DNA of 23,191 nucleotides from an uncultured Collinsella sp. (GCA_902489225.1 CABTZA010000008.1:1-23191); one strand, 5' to 3'. Shown: positions 7,532-15,364, counted from the stretch's first letter. A program made the numbers and translations. The notes: generated by a model from the letters alone, not told the origin.

Positions 7532-8512
7532 ATGAAATTCGCACGAGATTGTCGTTCGAGCGAATCCAACGAAGCAACCGCGCAGCTGCTGTTCGAAGCG
7601 CTGCCGTGGATTAAGAACCTGACCGGCAAGACGGTTGTTATCAAATATGGCGGAGCCGCCATGGTTGATGAGCAGCTGCGCCGCGACGTGATGAGCGACA
7701 TCGTTTTGCTCAAGATCATCGGTATGCGCCCCGTTATCGTGCACGGCGGCGGCAAGGCCATCAACGAGGCGCTGAGCCATTACGATATTCCCGTCGAATT
7801 TAAGAATGGCCAGCGCGTGACCACGCCGGCGACTATGGATATCGTGCGCGAGGTGCTGGGCGGCAAGGTTAACCAGGAGCTGGTCGCCGCCATCAACCAC
7901 CACGGCAACCTGGCCGTGGGCGTGTCGGGCAGCGATGCCGGCACGCTCATCGCCGAGCCGCTCGACCCTGAGCTCGGTCGCGTGGGCAAAGTGACGCACG
8001 TCAACACCGACTATATCGAGCGCTTGCTCGATAGCGAGTACATCCCCGTCATCGCTACCGTCGCGGCGGGGGAGGACGGCGGATTCTTCAACATCAACGC
8101 CGATACCGCCGCCGGCGCCGTTGCCGCGGCGCTCCACGCGCATAAGGCGATCTTTTTGACCGATGTCGATGGCCTGTACAAGGACTTTAGCGACAAGGAC
8201 TCGCTTATCTCCAACCTAACGCTCGACGAGCTTAACGAAATGCTCTACGGCGGCGAGATCGATAAGGGCATGATTCCCAAGCTGCGCGCGGCCGTCGATG
8301 CGCTTACCGGCGGCGTATTTCGTGCCCACATCATTAACGGTACTACGCCGCATTCGCTGCTCCTGGAGCTGCTGACCGATGCCGGCGTCGGCACCGTGAT
8401 CCATTCCACCGAGACGGCTTACGAGTTCGATACGCATCCGCATCCGCTTTCGACGTTTGCTGCGCGTCTGACCGAGAACCTTGACGAGGTCGAGAAGCTT
8501 CAGACGGTCTAG
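7532..8512 (+). CDS. argB: Acetylglutamate kinase
   Basis: ArgB phosphorylates N-acetylglutamate with ATP. I start it at the ATG at 7532 (326 residues, with a GAGGCAG-type site upstream) rather than at the in-frame TTG at 7472. Key motifs are VVIKYGGAAM (35-44, catalytic lysine 38), PVIVHGGGKAIN (67-78), and the later DVDGLY block near 210. The N-terminal helix EATAQLLFEALPWIKNL resembles the arginine-sensing helix of hexameric, feedback-inhibited kinases, so arginine inhibition is plausible (inferred). It is the third gene of the argCJBD operon. Confidence 0.95.
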   Translation: MKFARDCRSSESNEATAQLLFEALPWIKNLTGKTVVIKYGGAAMVDEQLRRDVMSDIVLLKIIGMRPVIVHGGGKAINEALSHYDIPVEFKNGQRVTTPATMDIVREVLGGKVNQELVAAINHHGNLAVGVSGSDAGTLIAEPLDPELGRVGKVTHVNTDYIERLLDSEYIPVIATVAAGEDGGFFNINADTAAGAVAAALHAHKAIFLTDVDGLYKDFSDKDSLISNLTLDELNEMLYGGEIDKGMIPKLRAAVDALTGGVFRAHIINGTTPHSLLLELLTDAGVGTVIHSTETAYEFDTHPHPLSTFAARLTENLDEVEKLQTV

Positions 8513-8581
8513 CCGACCCGCAGCCGCCCCATTCCTGCACCCATAGCCCCGCGCCGTCTGGCGCCCAACGAAAGGCATCCC

Positions 8582-9865
8582 ATGTCACTTGCAGCTCAGC
8601 AATCGCTTGAATCCCATTACGTTATGCATACCTTTGGCCGCTCTCCGGTCGAGTTTGTCGAGGGTCACGGCATGAAGCTCACCGGCGACGATGGCCGTGA
8701 GTACCTCGACTTTCTTGCCGGCATCGGCGTGTGCAGCCTAGGTCATGGCGACCCGGCCGTGCTCTCGGCGCTCGAGGCACAGACCAAAAAGCTCATGCAT
8801 GTCTCCAATTACTTCTACATCGAGCAGCGCGGACAGGTCGCGGCGCTGCTGTCCAAGCTTGCTAACGACGACGTAGATGGTGCGCGCGTGCTTGCCGATG
8901 CCATTGTCGCCGGCGATGAGACCACGGCAGCTGCTCTTGGTGCCCCGGCTGCGGATGAGCAGGTTTGGGAGACCTTCTTTGCCAACTCTGGCGCCGAGGC
9001 CAACGAGGGCTCGATGAAGCTCGCGCGCCTGTACGCCAAGCGTGCCGGTAATGGCGGCAACACCATCGTGTGCATGCGCGGCGGCTTCCACGGCCGTACG
9101 CTCGAGACCATTGCCGCTACCATGCAGGATTGGCTGCAGGACAGCTTCCGCCCGCTGCCGGGTGGCTTTGTGGCCTGCACGCCCAACGATGTGGACGAGC
9201 TGCGTGCGATCTTTAAGCAGCTGGGGAGCGAGATTTGTGCCGTGATGCTCGAGCCGATCCAGGGTGAGAGTGGCGTGCACCCCATGACCGAGGAGTTTAT
9301 GGCGGCAGCGCGCGACCTGGCACACGAAGTGGGCGCCGTGCTTATCGCCGACGAGGTCCAGTGCGGCATCTTCCGCTCCGGCAAGCCGTTTGCATTCCAA
9401 ACCTATGGCGTGGAGCCCGACATCATGAGCCTAGCCAAGGGCATTGCCGATGGCGTGCCCATGGGTGCCGTCGTGGCAAAGAAGGAGATTGCCGACGTGT
9501 TTAAGCCGGGCGACCACGGCTCGACCTTTGGCGGTAGCTGCTTGGCCGTCGCGGCGTGCGCCGCGACGCTCTCCGCGCTCGTGCGCGGCGATTATGCCGA
9601 CCATGCTGCCAAGGTAGGCGCCTATATGGAGGCAAAGCTCGCTAAGCTGCCGCACGTGACCGAGGTGCGTGGCCGCGGCTTGATGCTCGGCTGTGATTTG
9701 GATGATGCTGCGGGCGATGCGCATGATATTGTTGCCCGCGCGCTGGCCGCCGGTGCCGTGATTAACGCTACGGGTGCCCATACGCTGCGTTTCCTGCCGC
9801 CGCTCGTCTGCGAGGAAGCCGACGTGGATAGTCTGATTGAGATCCTGTCGGGTGTCTTGGGCTAA
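8582..9865 (+). CDS. argD: Acetylornithine aminotransferase
   Basis: ArgD is a class III PLP-dependent aminotransferase that converts N-acetylglutamate semialdehyde to N-acetylornithine. Among 427 residues, the features are FLAGIGVCSLGH (44-55), FFANSGAEANEG (132-143, cofactor phosphate binding), ADEVQCG (256-262, the Asp that contacts the PLP ring nitrogen) and SLAKGIADG (283-291) with PLP lysine 286. It is about 30 residues longer than the common length. The excess is an acidic, alanine-rich segment around 94-128, just before the NSGAEAN motif. It could also act in lysine biosynthesis as DapC, as ArgD does in other bacteria. It ends the arg operon, and a strong terminator follows. Confidence 0.93.
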   Translation: MSLAAQQSLESHYVMHTFGRSPVEFVEGHGMKLTGDDGREYLDFLAGIGVCSLGHGDPAVLSALEAQTKKLMHVSNYFYIEQRGQVAALLSKLANDDVDGARVLADAIVAGDETTAAALGAPAADEQVWETFFANSGAEANEGSMKLARLYAKRAGNGGNTIVCMRGGFHGRTLETIAATMQDWLQDSFRPLPGGFVACTPNDVDELRAIFKQLGSEICAVMLEPIQGESGVHPMTEEFMAAARDLAHEVGAVLIADEVQCGIFRSGKPFAFQTYGVEPDIMSLAKGIADGVPMGAVVAKKEIADVFKPGDHGSTFGGSCLAVAACAATLSALVRGDYADHAAKVGAYMEAKLAKLPHVTEVRGRGLMLGCDLDDAAGDAHDIVARALAAGAVINATGAHTLRFLPPLVCEEADVDSLIEILSGVLG

Positions 9866-9890
9866 CGCGGTGCAATAACTCAATTTGGAC

Positions 9891-9950
9891 CGGGTTCCGG
9901 ACTGCTGACGTGCCCTATGCGGCATGATTCAGCGGTCTGGAGCCCGTTTT
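9891..9950 (+). terminator. Rho-independent terminator of the arg operon
   Basis: A 17-bp stem joins 9891-9907 with 9930-9946 and is followed by TTTT. Three of its pairs are G-U wobbles that form only in the + strand RNA, which shows the direction. The loop contains a further small TGCC/GGCA stem. Confidence 0.75.
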
Positions 9951-9971
9951 GCCTTAGATTTGCTAAGGCAA
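9949..9971. other. Small perfect hairpin next to the arg terminator
   Basis: TTGCCTTAG (9949-9957) and CTAAGGCAA (9963-9971) form a 9-bp stem with a 5-base loop. It overlaps the T-tract of the previous terminator, and no T-tract follows. It may be a second, minor 3' end structure. Confidence 0.4.
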
Positions 9972-9982
9972 GGGGGACCTGC

Positions 9983-10199
9983 TGACCAAAAAACAGTAAA
10001 TATGAGTACTGCTACCGATTTGGTAGCAGCAGTTTTGGACTAATAAGGCCAGATATCAAGTCGAAATGGCGATGAATACACGATTTTGATCTAACTGTTA
10101 GTCCTTATAATGGACATATGTTGCGTAACTTAAGCAAATACTGTCTTTTTATATGTTGCAAACAAAGTAGCAGTACTCATTTTTGCCATTTTTTGACCA
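9983..10199. mobile_element. MITE-like AT-rich element with 33-bp terminal inverted repeats
   Basis: The left end (from 9983) and the complement of the right end (to 10199) align over about 33 bp. They share the 14-base perfect core ATGAGTACTGCTAC plus TG at the tip and an A6 run. The interior is clearly AT-rich against about 62% G+C flanks and has no ORF. It contains a subterminal hairpin (CTGCTACC at 10009-10016 with GGTAGCAG at 10022-10029), an inner pair GGACTAA/TTAGTCC (10037-10043, 10098-10104), and a consensus TATAAT at 10106-10111. I see no convincing target-site duplication. Classification as a non-autonomous transposable element is inferred from form and composition. Confidence 0.6.
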
Positions 10200-10249
10200 C
10201 GGCCTTTGTGACAGACGTGCTGGCGGGTTCGAATCCCATGCGCTGGGCA

Positions 10250-10282
10250 TGAAAAAGGAAAGGCCTCCATCGCTGGAGGCCT
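10250..10282 (-). terminator. Terminator hairpin of the truncated tRNA-Val copy
   Basis: GGCCTCCA (10262-10269) and TGGAGGCC (10274-10281) form a perfect 8-bp stem with a TCGC loop. On the minus strand a T-rich run follows (complement of 10250-10261). It sits 11 bases beyond the 18-base tRNA 3' remnant, mirroring the functional tRNA-Val. Confidence 0.65.
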
Positions 10283-10435
10283 ATCAAATCAGTGGTGGGC
10301 GATGAGGGATGTCCGCGTGCGGCTCCGCCGCCCGCATCCGCTTCGTCGCTTCGCTCCTCGCGTGCTGCGCTGGAAAACGCTTCGCGTTTCCTCAGCTCCG
10401 CACCCTTGCGGGTTCGAATCCCATGAAATGGGCCC

Positions 10436-10467
10436 AAACAAAAACGGTCCCCTTTCGAGGACCGTTT
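10436..10467 (-). terminator. Rho-independent terminator of tRNA-Val
   Basis: AAACGGTCC (10442-10450) and GGACCGTTT (10459-10467) form a 9-bp stem. On the minus strand it runs into TTTTTGTTT. It lies 9 bases past the CCA end of tRNA-Val. Confidence 0.8.
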
Positions 10468-10476
10468 CCAATTCAA

Positions 10477-10552
10477 TGGTGGGCGATGAGGGATTCGAAC
10501 CCCCAGCCTTGTGCGTGTAAAGCACCTGCGCTAACCGTTGCGCCAATCGCCC
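10477..10552 (-). tRNA. tRNA-Val (anticodon UAC)
   Basis: Read on the minus strand, the acceptor stem GGGCGAT pairs with ATCGCCC. The D stem is GCGC/GCGC, the anticodon loop is TTTACAC with anticodon TAC, and the T-arm GGGGG-TTCGAAT-CCCTC is intact with one G-T pair. The discriminator is A and CCA is encoded. The top pair of the anticodon stem is a G-A mismatch, which is slightly unusual. A minus-strand extended -10 (TGCTATACT, + coordinates 10563-10571) lies just upstream, and a terminator follows. It is functional by appearance, and it is the parent of the truncated copy at 10293. Confidence 0.9.
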
Positions 10553-10562
10553 GTGCGGAGAG

Positions 10563-10571
10563 AGTATAGCA
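10563..10571 (-). promoter_or_regulatory. Putative extended -10 promoter of tRNA-Val
   Basis: The minus strand reads TGCTATACT, an extended -10, about 11 bases before the mature 5' end of tRNA-Val. No good -35 is seen at the expected distance. Confidence 0.4.
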
Positions 10572-10739
10572 AAACAATCGCCTCATTCACCTCATATCCA
10601 TTAAAGGTAACTGGCGCGTGTCACAGCGGAGCTGATTCAGTTGAGATTGCCTGAACATTCCGCCCCTCTTTACGCCCTCGGGTATACTCAAAAGCTACTG
10701 ATTCGATTTGATGCCCAGCAACAGCAGAGGGGATAGTAT

Positions 10740-12620
10740 ATGTGCGGTTTTGTCGGTTTTGTCGGTGGGACGGATAACCAATCCGAGGTGCTCACCAAGA
10801 TGATGGACCGCATCGTCCATCGCGGTCCCGACATGGGCGGTCAGTTTATCGACGGCCGCGTTGCCCTGGGCTTCCGCCGCCTGTCGATCCTCGACCTGAC
10901 CGAGGCCGGCGCTCAGCCCATGGCCAATGAGGACGGCAGCGTCGTCATTGTCTTCAACGGCGAGATCTACAACTTCCAAGAACTCCGTTCCGAGCTCGAG
11001 GCCAAGGGCTACAAGTTCCACTGCGGCGCCGACACCGAGAGCCTCCTGCACGGCTACGAGGAGTGGGGCGAGGCCGTACTCGATCGTCTGCGCGGTATGT
11101 ACGCCTTCGTCATCTGGGACAAAAAGAAGAACAAGCTTTTTGGCGCCCGCGACATCTTTGGCATCAAGCCGCTCTACTACTATCCCATGGCCGATGCGGG
11201 CGACGGCGCTCCGGGCGTGCTCTTTGGTTCCGAGATCAAGAGCTTCCTGGACTACCCGCACTTCCACAAGGCGGTCAACAAAAAGGCTCTGCGTCCGTAC
11301 ATGACGCTGCAGTATTCGGCGACTGAGGAGACCTTCTTCGAGGGTGTCTACAAGCTGCCGCCGGCGCACTACTTTACCGTCGATATCCCGACCGGCAAGA
11401 TGAACATCGAGCGCTACTGGGATTGCGATTACTCTGCCGTCGAGAAGCCGTTCGAAGAGTATGTCGATGAGCTGGACGAGGTCGTGCACGAGAGTGTCGA
11501 GGCCCATCGCATCGCCGACGTCAAGGTCGCGTCGTTCCTCTCCGGTGGCGTCGACTCCAGCTACATCGCCGCTTGCCTCATGCCCGACAAGACCTTCTCG
11601 GTGGGCTTTGACTACAAGAACTTCAACGAGACCAACTACGCCAAGGAGCTTTCCGATAAGCTCGGCGTCGAGAACGTTCGCAAGATGATTACCGCCGACG
11701 AGTTCTTCGGTGCGCTCGAGGACATCCAGTATCACATGGACGAGCCGCAGTCCAACTTGTCTTCCGTGCCGCTGTGGTTCTTGGCCGAGATGGCCCGCAA
11801 GGACGTCACCGTCGTGCTTTCGGGCGAAGGTGCCGACGAGCTCTTTGGCGGCTACGCCTACTACGAGGACACGGTCCCGGTGCGCAAGTACAAAAAGATG
11901 GTGCCGCTGCCCATCCGTCGCGCGCTCGGTAACCTGGCGCTGCATATGCCGTACTTCAAGGGACATAACTTCCTGGTCAAGGGTGCCGAGATCCCCGAGA
12001 AGTCGTTCCTGGGACAGGCTCTGGTATGGCCGGAGCGCGAGGTCGACGGCGTGCTCAAGCCCGAGTACAACACCGGCGACGGCGCCTTCGAGCTTGCCGC
12101 TCCCATCTACGCGCGCGTGAAGGGTCAGCCCGAGCTGGTCAAGAAGCAGTACCTGGACATGAACATGTGGCTCCCGGGCGACATTCTGCTCAAGGCCGAC
12201 AAGATGTGCATGGCGCACTCGCTGGAGCTGCGCGTGCCCTTCCTGGACCGCAAAGTCATGGAGTTCGCCGAGCACATTCCCGACCGCTACCGCATCAACG
12301 AGAACGGCAACAAACAGGTACTCCGCCACGCTGCCAACAAGTCGCTGCCCGATGAGTGGGCCACCCGTCCCAAGGTGGGCTTCCCGGTGCCGATTGTCTA
12401 CTGGCTGCGCGAGCAAAAGTGGTACGACTATGTCAAGGAGTACTTCACCGCGCCGTGGGCAAGCGAGTTCTTCGATACCGATGAGCTCATGCACCTGCTC
12501 GATCTGCACTTTGCGGGCAAGGGCGATTTCCAGCGCAAGATCTATACGCCGCTCGTGTTCCTGGTGTGGTACAAGCGCTTCTTTATCGACGAGGACCAGC
12601 CCGCTGTTCAGGCTGCCTAG
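10740..12620 (+). CDS. asnB: Asparagine synthase (glutamine-hydrolysing)
   Basis: AsnB makes asparagine from aspartate, ATP and glutamine. The 626-residue protein begins MCGFVGFVGG, so Cys2 is the N-terminal nucleophile of the glutaminase domain after Met removal. HRGPDMGGQF (27-36), LSILDLTEAGAQPM (48-61) and FNGEIYNF (72-79) are also in that domain. The synthetase domain has the ATP pyrophosphatase loop SFLSGGVDSSYIAA (265-278) and a VLSGEGADELFGGY block near 360. Length is normal for the family. AGAGGGG precedes the ATG. A -10-like TATACT lies at 10683-10688 without a good -35. A terminator follows, so it is probably transcribed alone. Confidence 0.95.
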   Translation: MCGFVGFVGGTDNQSEVLTKMMDRIVHRGPDMGGQFIDGRVALGFRRLSILDLTEAGAQPMANEDGSVVIVFNGEIYNFQELRSELEAKGYKFHCGADTESLLHGYEEWGEAVLDRLRGMYAFVIWDKKKNKLFGARDIFGIKPLYYYPMADAGDGAPGVLFGSEIKSFLDYPHFHKAVNKKALRPYMTLQYSATEETFFEGVYKLPPAHYFTVDIPTGKMNIERYWDCDYSAVEKPFEEYVDELDEVVHESVEAHRIADVKVASFLSGGVDSSYIAACLMPDKTFSVGFDYKNFNETNYAKELSDKLGVENVRKMITADEFFGALEDIQYHMDEPQSNLSSVPLWFLAEMARKDVTVVLSGEGADELFGGYAYYEDTVPVRKYKKMVPLPIRRALGNLALHMPYFKGHNFLVKGAEIPEKSFLGQALVWPEREVDGVLKPEYNTGDGAFELAAPIYARVKGQPELVKKQYLDMNMWLPGDILLKADKMCMAHSLELRVPFLDRKVMEFAEHIPDRYRINENGNKQVLRHAANKSLPDEWATRPKVGFPVPIVYWLREQKWYDYVKEYFTAPWASEFFDTDELMHLLDLHFAGKGDFQRKIYTPLVFLVWYKRFFIDEDQPAVQAA

Positions 12621-12645
12621 CCTCGGCTTACGAACGCCTGCGCGT

Positions 12646-12670
12646 AACGGCTCCTCCGGGAGCCGTTTTT
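12646..12670 (+). terminator. Rho-independent terminator of asnB
   Basis: AACGGCTCC (12646-12654) and GGAGCCGTT (12659-12667) form a perfect 9-bp stem with a 4-base loop. The stem runs into a T5 tract (12666-12670). Confidence 0.9.
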
Positions 12671-12697
12671 GCGTGGGTGCGTTTCAGTTACTATAAA
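12669..12697 (+). promoter_or_regulatory. Putative promoter of the murE-like gene
   Basis: TTGCGT (12669-12674) and TATAAA (12692-12697) are 17 bp apart. The -35 begins in the T-tract of the asnB terminator. The predicted start is near 12704, 28 bases before the gene. Confidence 0.6.
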
Positions 12698-12731
12698 ACC
12701 GTCCCTGCCAAATGGCTGAGAAAGGTGAAAG

Positions 12732-14294
12732 ATGCACCATTCGGATTCCGCGACCGTGACCACGGTCGATACGCTTGCCAAGCTTCTCGATGTGTGCGGC
12801 GAGCTGCGCTCATCAGAGCAGGTTGACGAGCGTGCCGTGACCGGCTGCTCGTTTGATTCGCGCGCGGTCTCGGCAGGTGACGTATTCTTTTGCAAAGGTG
12901 CTGCCTTTAAGCCCGCGTTTTTGAGCATGGCGCTCGATGCGGGCGCCGTCGCATTTGTGTGCGAGGAGTCGCTGGTCGAGTCTCTGGAGCCGCTGGCGCA
13001 GGAGAGCGGTGCTGCGATGCTGGTTGTTGATAGTGTTCGCACGGCCATGGCCCTGTTGCCGCCGGAGGTCTACGACCGTCCCGACCACGACGTCAAGATC
13101 GTGGGTATCACCGGTACCAAGGGAAAGACCACGGCCGCTTTTATGCTCCAGTCGATTATCAAAGCGGCGGGCGAGTCCTGCGGCATGATCGGCTCGGTGA
13201 GTACCGACGATGGCATCGAGTGCTACGAGAGCACCAATACTACGCCCGAGGCCCCCGAGGTCTGGCGCCATATCGCCAACTGCCGCACGTCCGGTCGCCA
13301 GTCCATGGTCATGGAGGTTTCGAGCCAGGCGCTCAAGTACCAACGCGTCGAGAATCTGCCGTTTGACGTGGCGTGCTTCCTCAACATCGGCCGCGACCAC
13401 ATCTCGCCGATCGAACACCCCACGTTTGAGGATTATTTTGAGAGCAAACTCAGGATCTTTGACCAGGCAAAGACCGCCGTGGTGAATCTAGGCACCGAAG
13501 AGGTTGACCGTGTGCTAGAGGCAGCGTCGACGGCCGATCGCTTGGTGACCGTTGGGGTCGAGCATCCCGAGGCGAGCCTGTGGGCAAGCGACGTACGCAT
13601 GGTCGGCTTTAGCATCGAGTTCAACTTGCATGGCCTGTGTGCCGACGAGTCCGAGACGGGGGAGAAGGTCCTGCTGGGCATCGCGGGCGACTTTAACGTG
13701 GAAAACGCGCTGGTCGCTATCGCCGCTGCGCGCGAGATCGGCATCGGTATCGAGGCTATCAAGAAGGGCCTCTCCAAACTGCGTGTGCCGGGCCGCATGG
13801 AGGTCGTGGAGTCGAAGGACGGCCGCGTGATTTGTGTCGTCGACTACGCGCACAACCAGCTTTCGTTCCGTTCGCTTTTCTCGTCGGTCAAGCGCGCGTT
13901 TCCCGCTAGCCCCGTCATTGCGCTGTTTGGCGCCGCCGGCGGCAAGGCGCAGGAGCGCCGCGAGCAATTGCCACGCGAGGCCGCACCGTATTCCGACCTG
14001 ATGATCTTTACGAACGAGGATCCAGCTCACGAGGACCCGATGAAGGTCTGTCGCGAGCTTGCCGAGCATGTTCCCGACGATACGCCGAACAAGATCATCC
14101 TCGACCGCGAAGCCGCTGTGCATGCGGCGTTCAAGGCGGCGCGCGAGGAGTACGTCAACCCCGATGCTCCTACCATTGTCTTGCTGCTGGCAAAGGGTGA
14201 CGAGGAGCTCATGCACGTGGGTGACGAGTTCGTGCCCATCGAGAGCGACCTTTCGTTGGCCAATCGCCTGATCGATGTTACCCAGTTTGACTAA
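12732..14294 (+). CDS. murE: UDP-N-acetylmuramoyl-tripeptide synthetase (MurE-type Mur ligase)
   Basis: This Mur ligase adds the third amino acid of the peptidoglycan stem peptide to UDP-MurNAc-L-Ala-D-Glu. Of 520 residues, the N-terminal UDP-binding domain covers about 1-115, and the ATP loop GITGTKGKTT is at 125-134. STNTTPEAP (168-176) and VSSQAL (196-201) follow, and the lysine that is normally carbamylated is Lys239 in ESKLRIF. The C-terminal domain starts near 350. The specificity motif reads TNEDPAHEDP (427-436). Diaminopimelate-adding enzymes have D-N-P-R here and lysine-type enzymes D-(D/N)-P-(N/A), so this resembles the non-DAP type (lysine or perhaps ornithine). DYAHNQLS (371-378) and LLLAKGDEELM depart from the usual DYAHTPD and AGKGHE forms. 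It stands alone, away from other mur genes, with its own promoter. Confidence 0.85.
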   Translation: MHHSDSATVTTVDTLAKLLDVCGELRSSEQVDERAVTGCSFDSRAVSAGDVFFCKGAAFKPAFLSMALDAGAVAFVCEESLVESLEPLAQESGAAMLVVDSVRTAMALLPPEVYDRPDHDVKIVGITGTKGKTTAAFMLQSIIKAAGESCGMIGSVSTDDGIECYESTNTTPEAPEVWRHIANCRTSGRQSMVMEVSSQALKYQRVENLPFDVACFLNIGRDHISPIEHPTFEDYFESKLRIFDQAKTAVVNLGTEEVDRVLEAASTADRLVTVGVEHPEASLWASDVRMVGFSIEFNLHGLCADESETGEKVLLGIAGDFNVENALVAIAAAREIGIGIEAIKKGLSKLRVPGRMEVVESKDGRVICVVDYAHNQLSFRSLFSSVKRAFPASPVIALFGAAGGKAQERREQLPREAAPYSDLMIFTNEDPAHEDPMKVCRELAEHVPDDTPNKIILDREAAVHAAFKAAREEYVNPDAPTIVLLLAKGDEELMHVGDEFVPIESDLSLANRLIDVTQFD

Positions 14295-14303
14295 TGAACC
14301 ATG

Positions 14304-14336
14304 ATGGCGGCGGCGCCCTGAGTGCGCTGTCGCCAT
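14304..14336 (+). terminator. Strong hairpin after the murE-like gene
   Basis: ATGGCG (14304-14309) and CGCCAT (14331-14336) open a stem that continues inward to 13 bp with two G-U pairs and a 7-base loop. It has no T-tract, so termination would be inefficient or Rho-dependent. The G-U pairs favour the + strand RNA. Confidence 0.45.
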
Positions 14337-14401
14337 AAGCGTGTTCCCTCAATCAAAACATGCCGTCCAAGTCCAAACCCTTCTACGTAAACGGAGTAAC
14401 C

Positions 14402-15313
14402 ATGTCCCACAATACCCTGCCGACCGTTGCTGAGCTTTCGGGCGAGATGCGCGAGCGCTTGGCCAAGGTCAAGTACGTCTTTACCGACCTGGATGCCACG
14501 ATGCTCGCACCCGGCTCGTGCGTGCTACGCGACAACGACGGCAACCCCTCGACCAAACTCGTCGAGGCCGTCGTGGCGCTCGCTCGCGCTGGTATTCAGG
14601 TGGTTCCCACCTCGGGCCGCAACCGTACCATGATCCACGAGGACGCGCGCGTGCTCGGTCTCAACTCCTACATCGGCGAGATGGGCGGCCTGGTCATGTA
14701 CGACCTCAAAGCCAACGATTGGGAGTATCTGACCGGCGACATGCCCTACGACTCCTCTTGCGGCCTCACGCCGCACCAGGTGATCGAGCAGACCGGCGTG
14801 TGCGAGAAGATCCTCGCCCGCTGGCCGCACAAGATCGAGTATCACAACGACATGTCGACCGGCTACAAATACCGTGAGGTCACCGTCGGCATGCGCGGCG
14901 ATGTGCCCGACGATGAGGTTCAGGCCATCCTGGACGAGGCCGGCTGCGGTCTGATCTGGGCTTGCAACGGCCATCTGACTCACCTGTCCAAGCCGACGAC
15001 GCTCGAGCTCGATCGCGTCGAGGACGGTCGCGCATTCAACATCAACCCCGCGGGTCTCAACAAGGGCGTTGCCATCGCGCGCTTCTGCGAGCACCTGGGG
15101 ATCGAGCGCGAGGAGACGCTCGCGCTCGGCGATTCCGAGTCCGACTTCTACATGGCCGATCACGTGGGCACGTTCTGCCTGGTCGAGAATGGCCTGACGA
15201 GCGCCGGCGCGCCCGAGTTCCTGGCTGCTTGCGAGAACGCTTTCGTTACGCGCGGCAAAATTGTCGACGGTTGGGCGGCGACGGCAGAGCTGCTGGTCGC
15301 GGCGCGTTCGTAG
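14402..15313 (+). CDS. HAD-superfamily (Cof-like, subclass IIB) phosphatase
   Basis: This is a 303-residue haloacid-dehalogenase-type hydrolase. Motif I is FTDLDATML (27-35), with nucleophile Asp29 and acid Asp31. The usual DGT is DAT here. Motif II is PTSGRNRTM (69-77), the motif III lysine is probably Lys221 in NKGVAIARF, and motif IV is LALGDSESDFYM (240-251). A cap between II and III (about 85-200) fits the IIB class. I chose the ATG at 14402, which has GGAG upstream, over the in-frame ATG at 14360. Family members dephosphorylate sugar phosphates, nucleotides or cofactors, and the substrate here cannot be told. It lies between murE and murI, but a cell-wall role is not demonstrated. Confidence 0.82.
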   Translation: MSHNTLPTVAELSGEMRERLAKVKYVFTDLDATMLAPGSCVLRDNDGNPSTKLVEAVVALARAGIQVVPTSGRNRTMIHEDARVLGLNSYIGEMGGLVMYDLKANDWEYLTGDMPYDSSCGLTPHQVIEQTGVCEKILARWPHKIEYHNDMSTGYKYREVTVGMRGDVPDDEVQAILDEAGCGLIWACNGHLTHLSKPTTLELDRVEDGRAFNINPAGLNKGVAIARFCEHLGIEREETLALGDSESDFYMADHVGTFCLVENGLTSAGAPEFLAACENAFVTRGKIVDGWAATAELLVAARS

Positions 15314-15364
15314 CGCGGCGCCGCCGCACTTGGACATGTCTTTTCGAGAGAGACTGGTGAGGTA

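Larger units (their letters stand above)
10223..10494. repeat. Degenerate tandem duplication of tRNA 3' ends and terminators (about 185-bp unit)
   Basis: Two 18-base sequences each occur twice at nearly the same offset. GCGGGTTCGAATCCCATG, which looks like a T-arm, is at 10223 and 10408 (185 bp apart). TGGTGGGCGATGAGGGAT, the complement of the tRNA-Val 3' end with CCA, is at 10293 and 10477 (184 bp apart). Each unit is therefore: + strand T-arm remnant, terminator hairpin, minus-strand tRNA-Val 3' end. The terminator sequences differ between units. Unit 1 keeps only the last 18 bases of tRNA-Val and then switches to a G/C-rich segment (10311-10407) rich in short palindromes such as GGAAAACGC/GCGTTTCC. 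Confidence 0.65.

Noticed and set aside
9983..10199. CRISPR array or phage attachment interpretation of the repeats
   Set aside because: There are only two inverted ends, not regularly spaced direct repeats, and no cas, integrase or phage genes are nearby.
10177..10569. Small ORFs with phrases like RDSNPQP and GFEP on both strands
   Set aside because: These phrases are translations of tRNA T-arm sequence, a well-known source of false gene calls.
10695..12509. 604-residue minus-strand ORF opposite asnB
   Set aside because: Shadow of asnB. The + strand frame has all the asparagine synthase motifs.
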